Below, piece after piece: positions 7,348 to 15,433 of a DNA stretch of 21,475 nucleotides. The notes under the pieces were generated by a model. The model ran no database searches and was not told the DNA's origin. It saw only the letters and a list, made by a program, of their open reading frames with translations. The stretch is from an uncultured Clostridium sp. (GTDB lineage Bacteria > Bacillota > Clostridia > Lachnospirales > Lachnospiraceae): contig URUX01000019.1 of the NCBI GenBank assembly GCA_900551135.1, forward strand, positions 1-21,475. Direction: 5' to 3'. Both the position numbers and the translations under genes were made by a program. Numbering within the stretch: the stretch's first letter is position 1; every line of letters begins with the position of its first letter.

Positions 7348-9030
7348 ATGAGTAAGTTAACAGGTGCAGAGATTGTAATCGAATGTTTAAAAGAACAGGG
7401 CGTGGATACGGTATTTGGTTATCCGGGCGGAGCGATTTTAAATATTTATGATGCATTATATAAACATCAGGATGAGATTACCCACATCCTTACTTCCCAC
7501 GAGCAGGGCGCTTCCCATGCAGCCGACGGCTACGCAAGGGCTACTGGAAAAGTCGGCGTATGTTTTGCAACCTCCGGCCCAGGCGCAACCAATCTGGTTA
7601 CCGGTATTGCAACAGCACAGATGGACTCGGTTCCGGTTGTTGCCATTACCTGTAATGTAGGCGTAAGCCTGTTAGGAAAGGACAGTTTCCAGGAGATTGA
7701 TATTACCGGTGTTACCATGCCGATTACCAAATATAACTTTATTGTAAAAGATGTAAACAAACTGGCAACTGTAATCCGCAGGGCATTTACCATTGCCCGT
7801 TCCGGACGTCCCGGCCCTGTACTGATTGATATTACCAAAGATGTAACGGCAGCAGAATGTGAATACGAGTATCAGGCTCCGGAAGAGGTAACTCCACAGG
7901 TGGATACCATTACAGAAGAAGATATGGACAGAGCCGTAGAACTGATTCGTAATTGCCAGAAGCCATTTATTTTTGCAGGCGGCGGCGCAGTCATTTCCAA
8001 TGCGGCAGATGAACTAAAAGCCTTTGCCTATAAGATTCAGGCGCCGGTAGCAGACAGTTTAATGGGAAAAGGAGCATTTGACGGTACTGACCCGCTGTAT
8101 ACCGGTATGGTTGGAATGCATGGTACAAAGCCTTCCAATTTTGGATTTACCGAATGCGATCTTCTGATAGTGGTGGGAGCCAGATTCAGTGACCGGGTAA
8201 CAGGAAATGCATCAAAATTTGCAAAAAATGCCAAGATTCTTCAGATTGATGTAGATGCGGCAGAAATTAATAAAAATATCCAGACCTATGCCAGCATTAT
8301 CGGAGATGCCAAGATGGTGCTTAGAAAGCTGAATGCCCGTCTGGATCCAATGAACCACGACGAATGGATCATGCACATTGAACGGTTAAAAGATATGTAT
8401 CCGCTCCGCTATGATAAGAGCCAGCTTACCGGTCCTTTTATCATGGAAAAGATTTATGAGATTACAGACGGAGACGCCATTATTACAACAGAAGTAGGGC
8501 AAAATCAGATGTGGGCGGCCCAGTATTTTAAGTACAAAGCCCCAAGAACCCTGCTGACTTCCGGCGGTCTGGGAACCATGGGGTATGGTCTGGGGGCAGC
8601 GTTAGGCGCAAAGATGGGATGCAAAGATAAACTGGTAATTAATATTGCAGGTGACGGCTGTTTCCGCATGAATATGAACGAATTGGCCACAGCCACCAGA
8701 TATAACATTCCGTTTATCGAAGTTATTATGAATAACCATGTACTTGGCATGGTTCGCCAGTGGCAGAATCTGTTCTATGGAAAACGGTATTCACATACAG
8801 TATTAAATGATACAGTAGATTTTGTAAAACTGGCAGAAGCTATGGGGGCAAAAGCATATCGGGTAGAGAAAAAGGAAGACTTTGAACCGGTATTCAGGGA
8901 GGCGATTTCGCTGAATATTCCGGTTGTCATCGACTGCCAGATACCTTGTGATGATAAAGTATTTCCTATGGTATCTCCAGGAGCGCCGATCTCTGACGCA
9001 TTTGATGATGTGGATTTGAAAATTGAGTAG
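7348..9030 (+). CDS. ilvB: Acetolactate synthase, large (catalytic) subunit
   Basis: This thiamine-diphosphate enzyme condenses pyruvate with pyruvate or 2-oxobutyrate, the committed step of valine, leucine and isoleucine synthesis. The 560 residues contain the N-terminal PYR domain with catalytic Glu52 (LTSHEQGASHAADGYARATG), a central FAD/transhydrogenase-like domain (about 190-340), and the C-terminal PP domain with the ThDP motif GDG (435-437) to NN (462-463). The start has AAAGGAA about 12 bases upstream and follows ilvD by 23 bases. No small regulatory subunit gene (ilvN/ilvH) follows; the next gene is serC. The biosynthetic type is favoured over the catabolic type by context and by conservation of the FAD-type middle region. 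Confidence 0.95.
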   Translation: MSKLTGAEIVIECLKEQGVDTVFGYPGGAILNIYDALYKHQDEITHILTSHEQGASHAADGYARATGKVGVCFATSGPGATNLVTGIATAQMDSVPVVAITCNVGVSLLGKDSFQEIDITGVTMPITKYNFIVKDVNKLATVIRRAFTIARSGRPGPVLIDITKDVTAAECEYEYQAPEEVTPQVDTITEEDMDRAVELIRNCQKPFIFAGGGAVISNAADELKAFAYKIQAPVADSLMGKGAFDGTDPLYTGMVGMHGTKPSNFGFTECDLLIVVGARFSDRVTGNASKFAKNAKILQIDVDAAEINKNIQTYASIIGDAKMVLRKLNARLDPMNHDEWIMHIERLKDMYPLRYDKSQLTGPFIMEKIYEITDGDAIITTEVGQNQMWAAQYFKYKAPRTLLTSGGLGTMGYGLGAALGAKMGCKDKLVINIAGDGCFRMNMNELATATRYNIPFIEVIMNNHVLGMVRQWQNLFYGKRYSHTVLNDTVDFVKLAEAMGAKAYRVEKKEDFEPVFREAISLNIPVVIDCQIPCDDKVFPMVSPGAPISDAFDDVDLKIE

Positions 9031-9080
9031 TCAAAAGCTTTAGACGAAAATAAAAGGCAAAGAAAGAGGAGGAAAAAGGT

Positions 9081-10166
9081 ATGAGCAGAGTATACAACTT
9101 TTCAGCCGGACCGGCAGTTTTGCCGGAAGAAGTACTGCAGGAAGCAGCAGATGAGATGTTAGACTATAGAGGATGCGGCATGTCCGTTATGGAGATGAGC
9201 CATCGTTCTAAAATGTTTGAAGAGATCATCAATACTGCAGAAGCAGATTTAAGAGAACTGATGGGGATTCCGTCCAACTATAAGGTATTGTTCCTTCAGG
9301 GCGGCGCCAGTCAGCAGTTTGCCATGGTTCCGATGAACTTTATGAAAAATAAAGTTGCAGACTACATCATCACCGGACAGTGGGCAAAGAAAGCATTCAG
9401 CGAGGCGAAGCTTTACGGGCAGGCCAATGCGGTTGCATCCAGTGCAGACAAGACATTCTCTTATATCCCGGATTGTTCCGATCTTCCGATTTCTGAAAAT
9501 GCAGACTATGTATATATCTGCGAAAACAACACCATTTACGGCACGAAGTTTAAAACTCTGCCAGACACCAAGGGAAAACCACTGGTAGCAGACGTATCCT
9601 CCTGCTTCCTGTCCGAACCGGTAGACGTAGAAAAATACGCAATGCTTTATGGCGGCGCTCAGAAAAATGTAGGTCCTGCAGGCGTTGTAATTGCAATTAT
9701 CCGTGAAGATATGATTACAGAAGACGTTCTTCCCGGAACTCCTACCATGCTTCGTTATAAGACTCATGCAGATGCAAAATCCCTTTATAATACACCTCCG
9801 GCATACGGCATTTACATGTGCGGCAAAGTATTCCAGTGGTTAAAGAAAAAGGGCGGCCTGCAGGCAATGAAGGAATACAACGAAAAGAAGGCAAAACTCC
9901 TTTATGATTTCCTGGATCAGAGCCAGATGTTTAAGGGTACAGTTGAGAAGAAGGATCGTTCCTTAATGAATGTTCCGTTTGTAACTGGCGATCCGGACTT
10001 GGATGCCCTGTTTGTAAAAGAGTCCAAGGCGGCAGGTCTTGAGAACTTAAAGGGGCACAGAACCGTAGGCGGTATGAGAGCCAGCATTTACAATGCAATG
10101 CCTATGGCCGGCGTAGAAAAACTGGTAACCTTTATGGACGACTTTGAAAAGAAGAACCGCAAGTAA
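9081..10166 (+). CDS. serC: Phosphoserine aminotransferase
   Basis: This PLP enzyme transfers an amino group from glutamate to 3-phosphohydroxypyruvate, giving O-phosphoserine (second step of serine synthesis). The 361 residues match the family. Visible signatures are YNFSAGPAVLPEEVLQ, phosphate-cup GGASQQF (74-80), Trp101 (GQWAKKAF), CENNTIYGTKF and the PLP-binding Lys195 in YGGAQKNVGPAGV. C-terminal HRTVGGMRASIYNAMP binds substrate. It has AGGAGG 7-8 bases before ATG 9081. The 50 bases after ilvB hold no hairpin, so it is probably on the same transcript. It lies 20 bases before serA. Confidence 0.96.
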   Translation: MSRVYNFSAGPAVLPEEVLQEAADEMLDYRGCGMSVMEMSHRSKMFEEIINTAEADLRELMGIPSNYKVLFLQGGASQQFAMVPMNFMKNKVADYIITGQWAKKAFSEAKLYGQANAVASSADKTFSYIPDCSDLPISENADYVYICENNTIYGTKFKTLPDTKGKPLVADVSSCFLSEPVDVEKYAMLYGGAQKNVGPAGVVIAIIREDMITEDVLPGTPTMLRYKTHADAKSLYNTPPAYGIYMCGKVFQWLKKKGGLQAMKEYNEKKAKLLYDFLDQSQMFKGTVEKKDRSLMNVPFVTGDPDLDALFVKESKAAGLENLKGHRTVGGMRASIYNAMPMAGVEKLVTFMDDFEKKNRK

Positions 10167-10186
10167 TGTCATAGGGAGGACGGATT

Positions 10187-11353
10187 ATGAAAAATATATA
10201 CTGCCTTAATGCAATTTCCAAATACGGAACTGATCTTCTGACAGAAGATTATCAACTGACCGATAACATGGAGACTGCTGCAGGTGTTCTGGTGCGCAGC
10301 GCTGCCATGCATGATATGGAACTTCCGGAAAGTCTTTTAGCCATTGCAAGAGCCGGAGCCGGAGTAAACAACATTCCTCTGGAGAAATGTGCAGAAAAGG
10401 GAATCGTGGTATTTAATACACCAGGAGCCAATGCCAATGCAGTAAAGGAACTGGTAATCGGAGCGCTGATGCTGGCTTCCCGCGACATTCTGGGCGGCAT
10501 TAACTGGGTAAAGGCCAACAAAGATGATGAAAATATTGCAAAAGCAACAGAGAAGAGCAAAAAAGCTTTTGCAGGCGGCGAGATTAAGGGCAAAAAGCTG
10601 GGCGTGATTGGTCTTGGAGCTATAGGTGCAGAGATAGCCAATGCAGCGGCTGCCCTGGGCATGGAGGTATTGGGATATGACCCGTTTATCTCGATAAGAG
10701 CAGCATGGATGCTTTCCAGAGAAGTACGCCCTGTTAATTCTGTAGACACAATTTATGAAGAGTGCGATTACATTACCATCCACGTTCCGGCTGCCGCAAC
10801 GACCAAAGGAATGATTAACGAAGAAGCGATTGGCAGGATGAAAGATGGTGTGGTTTTCTTAAACTTCTCCAGAGACGCTCTGGTAAATGAAGATGCTATG
10901 GCGAAAGCGCTGGCAGAAGGAAAAGTTAAGAAATACGTTACCGATTTCCCCAATCCCAAAGTTGCCAATATGGAAGGGACGATTGTCATTCCTCACTTAG
11001 GAGCTTCTACAGAAGAGGCTGAAGATAATTGTGCGAAGATGGCAGTAGAAGAAATGATGGATTATCTGGATAATGGCAATATTAAAAATTCAGTTAACTA
11101 TCCAGCCTGCGACATGGGCGTATGCCGGGTGGCAGCCAGAGTGGCTATATTCCACCAGAATATTCCAAATATGTTAGGCCAGATTACTGCAATTTTGGCG
11201 GCAGAACACGCAAACATTTCCGATATGACCAATAAGAGCAGGGATAAATTTGCGTATACGCTGCTGGATCTGGAAAATGTTCCGGAGAAAGAGACCATGG
11301 AAAAACTGGCAGCTATTGAAGGCGTTTTAAGAGTTCGTCTGGTAAAAGGTTAA
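10187..11353 (+). CDS. serA: D-3-phosphoglycerate dehydrogenase with C-terminal ACT domain
   Basis: This enzyme oxidises 3-phosphoglycerate with NAD+ as the first step of serine synthesis. The 388 residues show the split substrate domain (ARAGAGVNNIPLEKC), a Rossmann fold with GLGAIG (142-147) and Asp165 for NAD, catalytic Arg229 (NFSRDALVNE) and His270 (IPHLGAST), and an ACT regulatory domain (about 316-388) that probably senses serine. The catalytic-dyad Glu, normally in an 'FPxEP'-type motif 23 residues before the His, is not seen: the region reads TDFPNPKVANMEG and is shorter. This occurs in a stretch that otherwise looks intact. AGGGAGG lies about 8 bases before ATG 10187. It is the last gene before a clear terminator. 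Confidence 0.93.
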   Translation: MKNIYCLNAISKYGTDLLTEDYQLTDNMETAAGVLVRSAAMHDMELPESLLAIARAGAGVNNIPLEKCAEKGIVVFNTPGANANAVKELVIGALMLASRDILGGINWVKANKDDENIAKATEKSKKAFAGGEIKGKKLGVIGLGAIGAEIANAAAALGMEVLGYDPFISIRAAWMLSREVRPVNSVDTIYEECDYITIHVPAAATTKGMINEEAIGRMKDGVVFLNFSRDALVNEDAMAKALAEGKVKKYVTDFPNPKVANMEGTIVIPHLGASTEEAEDNCAKMAVEEMMDYLDNGNIKNSVNYPACDMGVCRVAARVAIFHQNIPNMLGQITAILAAEHANISDMTNKSRDKFAYTLLDLENVPEKETMEKLAAIEGVLRVRLVKG

Positions 11354-11360
11354 ATCAGAT

Positions 11361-11394
11361 ACCCCGACACATTCAGGTGTCGGGGTGCTTTTGC
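11361..11394 (+). terminator. Rho-independent terminator after serA
   Basis: ACCCCGACAC (11361-11370) and GTGTCGGGGT (11377-11386) form a perfect 10-bp GC-rich stem around ATTCAG, followed by GCTTTTGCTTT. It closes the biosynthetic operon, though the T-run is interrupted and some read-through into the next gene is possible. Confidence 0.85.
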
Positions 11395-11453
11395 TTTGTA
11401 TGCAGAGGCACAGGGGATCTGTTGCGGAAACCATCAGGAAAGAGGAGGAAAAA

Positions 11454-12701
11454 ATGGCAGTTGTAAAACCATTTTGCTGTATACGTCCGGCAAATGGATT
11501 GGAAAGTCAGGTGGCAGCCCTGCCTTACGATGTCTATAGCCGGGCAGAGGCGAGAGAGGCGGTTGCAGACAGACCATACTCATTTTTAAATATTGACAGG
11601 CCGGAGACCCAGTTTCCGGAAGATACGGACATGTATGGTTTAGAGGTTTATCAAAAAGCTGGAAGTATGCTGGAAGAGTGGCTGGAAAAAGGAATTTTTA
11701 CGGAAGAGAAAGCAGCGCATTATTATATTTATCAGCTGACCATGGACGGCCGGAGACAGACGGGACTGGCTGCCTGCTGCTGGATTGAGGATTATCTGTC
11801 TGGTGTAATAAAAAAACATGAATGTACCAGGGAGGAAAAAGAGCAGGATCGCATCTGTCATGTAGACACAGTAAACGCCCATACAGGCCCGGTCTTTTTA
11901 ACGTACAAACAAAATGACCAAATCAATAAACTGATAAAAGAAGCCGTCAAAGCAGAACCGGTATATGATTTTGTTTCAGAGGGCGGTATTGGCCAGAAAG
12001 TGTGGAAAATAGAAGGCAGAAACTTAGAGGAAAAGATAGAGGCTGCCTTTCAAAAGGTTCCGTCTGCCTACATTGCAGATGGTCATCACAGGGCAGCCAG
12101 TGCTGTGAAGGTGGGATTAAAACGCCGGAAGGAAAATCCAGGCCATACAGGACAGGAGCCATACAATTATTTTCTGGCAGTGTTGTTTCCAGATGAGGAA
12201 CTTCGGATTTTGCCCTATAATCGGGTAGTAAAGGATTTAAACGGATTGAGCACAGAGACATTTTTGGAACGAATCCGGGATTCTTTTGAAATAACAGTGT
12301 GCAGAACCGAAGACGGTCCATTTGAGCCGGAGAAGAAAGGCCAGTTTGGAATGCTGTTAGAAGGTCAGTGGTATAAACTGACGGCAAAGGAGAAAATTTG
12401 CAGTTCCGATCCGGTGAAAGGGCTGGATGTTTCGGTTCTGCAGGATCAGCTGCTGGGGCCGGTACTGGGGATTGGAGATCCAAGAACGGACAGCCGGATT
12501 GATTTTATAGGAGGAATCCGCGGTTTAAAGGAACTGGAGCGGCGAACCAGGAGCGATATGAAGGTGGCATTTTCCATGTATCCCACATCTATGGAGGAAC
12601 TGTTAAGAGTGGCAGATGCAGGGCTTTTGATGCCGCCTAAATCCACCTGGTTTGAGCCAAAACTTTGCAGCGGCCTTTTTATTCACCGGCTGACGGATTA
12701 G
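11454..12701 (+). CDS. DUF1015 family protein
   Basis: This 415-residue soluble protein belongs to the DUF1015 family, which often lies beside serC and serA in Clostridia. Signatures are VKPFCCIRPANGLE at the N-terminus, ALPYDVYS, FLNIDRPE, KHECTREEKEQDR, NAHTGPVFLTY, ADGHHRAASA (Asp209-Arg213) and NYFLAVLFPDEELRILPYNRVVKDL. The DGHHR motif resembles motifs in ParB/sulfiredoxin-fold proteins, which include free-serine kinases of the SerK/SbnI type, but membership in that activity class is inference. ATG 11454 has AGGAGG 5 bases upstream; the earlier ATG at 11385 lies in the terminator. No separate promoter is clear. It may be expressed by read-through from serA. The 3' end overlaps the convergent marR gene by 23 bases. 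Confidence 0.85.
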   Translation: MAVVKPFCCIRPANGLESQVAALPYDVYSRAEAREAVADRPYSFLNIDRPETQFPEDTDMYGLEVYQKAGSMLEEWLEKGIFTEEKAAHYYIYQLTMDGRRQTGLAACCWIEDYLSGVIKKHECTREEKEQDRICHVDTVNAHTGPVFLTYKQNDQINKLIKEAVKAEPVYDFVSEGGIGQKVWKIEGRNLEEKIEAAFQKVPSAYIADGHHRAASAVKVGLKRRKENPGHTGQEPYNYFLAVLFPDEELRILPYNRVVKDLNGLSTETFLERIRDSFEITVCRTEDGPFEPEKKGQFGMLLEGQWYKLTAKEKICSSDPVKGLDVSVLQDQLLGPVLGIGDPRTDSRIDFIGGIRGLKELERRTRSDMKVAFSMYPTSMEELLRVADAGLLMPPKSTWFEPKLCSGLFIHRLTD

Positions 12702-13170
12702 ACAGACCGGGCACAGCGGCATCGCCGAAACCGTCCAGACGGGCAAACAGTTCGGTTAGCCGCAGCAGGCAGGAGTCAATTTCCTGCTGTTCGTCAGGAG
12801 TAAATACATCCATCATGGATGCGGTGTGCTCTTTCATGGCTTCCTGGGCGTCGTGAAGCAGGGCAATGCCATCGGCAGAAATCCGGATATAGACCTGGCG
12901 GCGGTTGACGGGATTGTGGATTCGTTCCACAAAGCCTCTGCTTTCCAGGTCATTAATCAGTCTGGTAAGCTGCTGCTTGGTAATCATCATTTCTCTGGCG
13001 AGTTCCGACATGGTCAGTTCCTGTCTGGACAGGGTACGTAAGCTTGCCAAAGCATGAAAGGCCAGAGAATCAGCCCGAAGTTCCTGCTCTTTATGAAAAT
13101 GGCATTTTGCAAAAGACAAGAAGCGGATATAAAATTCTAAAAAGTGTTGGATTTCGGTTTCTGAATACAT
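12679..13170 (-). CDS. MarR-family transcriptional regulator
   Basis: This 163-residue protein has the MarR winged-helix layout: N-terminal dimerisation helices, a helix-turn-helix (TMSELAREMMITKQQLTRLI, about residues 53-72), a recognition/wing segment (DLESRGFVERIHNPVNRRQV) and a C-terminal helix. Such proteins are dimers that usually repress a neighbouring gene and release DNA on binding a small ligand. ATG 13170 is chosen over the upstream one because GGAGG lies 5-6 bases before it. It is divergent from ftsH, and the space between holds an AT palindrome, so autorepression and control of ftsH are likely but unproved. Its coding end runs 23 bases into the end of the DUF1015 gene on the other strand. 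Confidence 0.9.
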   Translation of the reverse strand: MYSETEIQHFLEFYIRFLSFAKCHFHKEQELRADSLAFHALASLRTLSRQELTMSELAREMMITKQQLTRLINDLESRGFVERIHNPVNRRQVYIRISADGIALLHDAQEAMKEHTASMMDVFTPDEQQEIDSCLLRLTELFARLDGFGDAAVPGLSNPSAGE

Positions 13171-13205
13171 GATGTCCTCCGTGTATACATGATAAATTTG
13201 TTTTA

Positions 13206-13229
13206 ACATATCTGATTAAAAAAGTCAAC
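13206..13229 (-). promoter_or_regulatory. Possible marR promoter
   Basis: On the minus strand, TTGACT is followed after about 16 bases by TTAAAA, in the AT-rich gap upstream of ATG 13170. The -10 is a poor match, so this is tentative. Confidence 0.35.
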
Positions 13230-13239
13230 AAAAGTAAAA

Positions 13240-13257
13240 AGTAAATAAATATTTACT
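13240..13257. promoter_or_regulatory. Palindrome, candidate MarR operator
   Basis: AGTAAAT-AAAT-ATTTACT is a perfect 7-bp inverted repeat with a 4-base spacer. It lies 8 bases before the ftsH -35 and just upstream of the marR promoter region, the usual place for a MarR-type site acting on both genes. The low GC content means chance cannot be ruled out. Confidence 0.5.
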
Positions 13258-13265
13258 ATATTCTA

Positions 13266-13294
13266 TTGACAATTTCATAAAAAGAGTCTATTTT
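13266..13294 (+). promoter_or_regulatory. ftsH promoter
   Basis: Consensus TTGACA (13266-13271), a 17-base spacer and TATTTT (13289-13294) predict a start near 13301, about 59 bases before the ftsH ATG at 13360. Confidence 0.7.
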
Positions 13295-13303
13295 TAAGCT
13301 AAC

Positions 13304-13336
13304 GGGATTTGAAAAGCAGCAGACGGTTCAAATCCC
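13304..13336 (+). promoter_or_regulatory. Leader hairpin in ftsH mRNA
   Basis: GGGATTTGAA (13304-13313) and TTCAAATCCC (13327-13336) are perfect complements around a 13-base loop. The hairpin would sit almost at the 5' end of the predicted transcript and 9 bases before the AAAGGAG ribosome site (13346-13352). It might stabilise the mRNA or affect translation. Confidence 0.55.
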
Positions 13337-13359
13337 AACTTAATAAAAGGAGAACCAAT

Positions 13360-15267
13360 ATGGAGACGAGTGATAAAAAGCCAAGTAATAGCAATAACAG
13401 CAATAAGGGCAGAAACCCCATGAAGATGTTTTTGTATTATTACCTTATCATTATGGTGATTACCTTCGTGATTAATGCATTGGGTTTTTCCTCTCTGTTT
13501 AAGCCAAAGGTAGAACTGGTGACTTACAACGAGTTTAAGGAACAGATCTATGCGGGCAAGGTAACTACTGTATCAAAGGAAAATGAAAACACACTGGTGT
13601 TTATTGCCAAGGATGACAGCGGAGAATCACGAATCTATAAGACCGGTATCTGGGTATGGCCGGATGAAGAGTTAAACGAAGCGCTTCAGGAACAGGGAGT
13701 TATTTTTGCATCAGAGATTCCCACAGAGCCCAATCCCATTGTTAACTTCTTTCTGACCTGGATTATGCCGATTTTAATGTTTACGCTTATTGGCATGGTC
13801 ATGTCCAAGATTATGAGCAAACGAATGGGCGGCAATGCCATGACTTTCGGAAAATCCAACGCCAAGATATATGCAGAAAATGAGACGGGAAAGACCTTTG
13901 CTGACGTGGCAGGAGAGGAAGAGGCCAAAGAAGCGTTAAAGGAAATTGTGGACTTTCTCCATAATCCTCAGAAATATGCCGATATTGGAGCAACTCTTCC
14001 CAAAGGCGCCCTGCTGGTAGGCCCTCCTGGAACTGGTAAAACCCTTCTGGCCAAAGCGGTAGCTGGAGAAGCCCATGTGCCGTTTTTCTCTATTTCCGGA
14101 TCGGAATTTGTAGAAATGTTTGTAGGTATGGGCGCTGCCAAGGTTCGCGATCTGTTTAAACAGGCCAATGAAAAGGCACCTTGTATCGTGTTCATTGACG
14201 AGATTGATACGATTGGTAAAAAGAGAGACGGTGCCGGAGGTGTAGGCGGCAATGATGAGAGAGAACAGACCTTAAACCAGCTTCTGACGGAAATGGACGG
14301 ATTTGACGGACGGAAAGGTGTTGTAATTCTGGCGGCAACCAACCGGCCGGAATCGCTGGATAAGGCTCTGCTGCGTCCGGGACGGTTTGATCGGCGGATA
14401 CCGGTAGAATTGCCGGATATGAAGGGGCGGGAAGCCATCTTAAAGGTACATGGTGCAAATGTCAAATTATCAGATGATGTAGATTTTAATACCATAGCCA
14501 GAGCGACTTCCGGAGCCAGCGGCGCAGAACTGGCCAATATTGTCAACGAGGCGGCCCTCAGGGCAGTCCGGATGGGACGAAATGTAGTAAGCCAGGAAGA
14601 TCTGGAAGAAAGCGTAGAAGTGGTTATTGCAGGTTACCAGAGGAAGGATGCGGCAGTATCCGAGCAGGAGAGAAAGATTGTAGCTTACCATGAAATTGGT
14701 CATGCTTTAGTTGCTGCCTGCCAGAGCCATTCTGCACCAGTCCATAAGATTACCATCATCCCCAGAACCTCCGGCGCATTGGGATATACCATGCAGGTAG
14801 AAGAGGGAGAACGGGTACTGATGAGTCAGGAAGAGGCACTTAACAAGATTGCCACTTTTACCGGAGGCCGTGCTGCAGAAGAACTGATTTTCCACTCGAT
14901 TACTACTGGGGCCAGCAATGATATTGAGCAGGCAACGAAGCTTGCCAGAACTATGATCACCAGATACGGCATGAGCGCTCAGTTTGGCATGGTAGCCCTG
15001 GAAACGGTTACCAATCAATATTTAGGCGGAGATGCCTCTCTGGCCTGTGCTCCCGAGACTGCCAAAGTGATTGATGACGAGGTAATTGCCACAGTAAAGG
15101 GGCAGTATGAGAAGGCCAAACAAATCCTTGCCCAAAATGAGGCAAAGCTTCATGAACTGGCAGCGTATCTTCTGGAGAAAGAAACCATTACCGGCGAAGA
15201 ATTTATGCAGATTCTCACATCCCGTCAGGATGCTGGAGAGACCTGTGAGCAGAATATAGAGCAGTAA
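13360..15267 (+). CDS. ftsH: ATP-dependent zinc metalloprotease FtsH
   Basis: FtsH is a membrane-anchored hexamer that unfolds and degrades misfolded membrane proteins and short-lived regulators. The 635 residues show two membrane segments (about 23-44 and 128-149) around an extracytoplasmic domain, an AAA+ module with Walker A GPPGTGKT (221-228), pore motif FVGMGA, Walker [10 protein letters not shown] (275-283) and second-region-of-homology [23 protein letters not shown], then the protease domain with zinc motif HEIGH (444-448) and third ligand Asp521 ([10 protein letters not shown]). ATG 13360 has AAAGGAG 7 bases upstream; an upstream in-frame ATG (13309) lies inside the leader hairpin. 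It is a monocistronic gene divergent from marR, an unusual partner, and may be a second, specialised FtsH copy. Confidence 0.95.
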   Translation: METSDKKPSNSNNSNKGRNPMKMFLYYYLIIMVITFVINALGFSSLFKPKVELVTYNEFKEQIYAGKVTTVSKENENTLVFIAKDDSGESRIYKTGIWVWPDEELNEALQEQGVIFASEIPTEPNPIVNFFLTWIMPILMFTLIGMVMSKIMSKRMGGNAMTFGKSNAKIYAENETGKTFADVAGEEEAKEALKEIVDFLHNPQKYADIGATLPKGALLVGPPGTGKTLLAKAVAGEAHVPFFSISGSEFVEMFVGMGAAKVRDLFKQANEKAPCIVFIDEIDTIGKKRDGAGGVGGNDEREQTLNQLLTEMDGFDGRKGVVILAATNRPESLDKALLRPGRFDRRIPVELPDMKGREAILKVHGANVKLSDDVDFNTIARATSGASGAELANIVNEAALRAVRMGRNVVSQEDLEESVEVVIAGYQRKDAAVSEQERKIVAYHEIGHALVAACQSHSAPVHKITIIPRTSGALGYTMQVEEGERVLMSQEEALNKIATFTGGRAAEELIFHSITTGASNDIEQATKLARTMITRYGMSAQFGMVALETVTNQYLGGDASLACAPETAKVIDDEVIATVKGQYEKAKQILAQNEAKLHELAAYLLEKETITGEEFMQILTSRQDAGETCEQNIEQ

Positions 15268-15296
15268 CATATTCCATAAGAATGCATACTGCACAG

Positions 15297-15323
15297 GAGT
15301 TCGCTTCGGCGAACTCTTTTTTT
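15297..15323 (+). terminator. Terminator after ftsH
   Basis: GAGTTCGC (15297-15304), a TTCG tetraloop and GCGAACTC (15309-15316) form a perfect stem closed by a stable UUCG loop, followed by seven T. Confidence 0.92.
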
Positions 15324-15339
15324 GTATTTTTTTAAGTAC

Positions 15340-15368
15340 TTGACATAAAAAAGAATTAAGACTATAAT
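15340..15368 (+). promoter_or_regulatory. Consensus promoter of the NlpC/P60 gene
   Basis: A perfect TTGACA (15340-15345), a 17-base spacer and a perfect TATAAT (15363-15368) predict strong housekeeping-sigma transcription. The start would be near 15375, leaving a leader of about 59 AT-rich bases before ATG 15434. Confidence 0.85.
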
Positions 15369-15433
15369 GTGAATGTAACAAATTTAATAATTATGTAATA
15401 ATTTAAAAAGAAATGTAAAGATTAGGAGTACAT

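Noticed and set aside
9249..9767. 172-codon minus-strand frame inside serC
   Set aside because: It is opposite a complete serC with conserved motifs and has no start signals.
13968..14546. 192-codon minus-strand frame inside ftsH
   Set aside because: It covers the AAA+ region; the Ser/Pro-rich translation is the shadow of the real gene.
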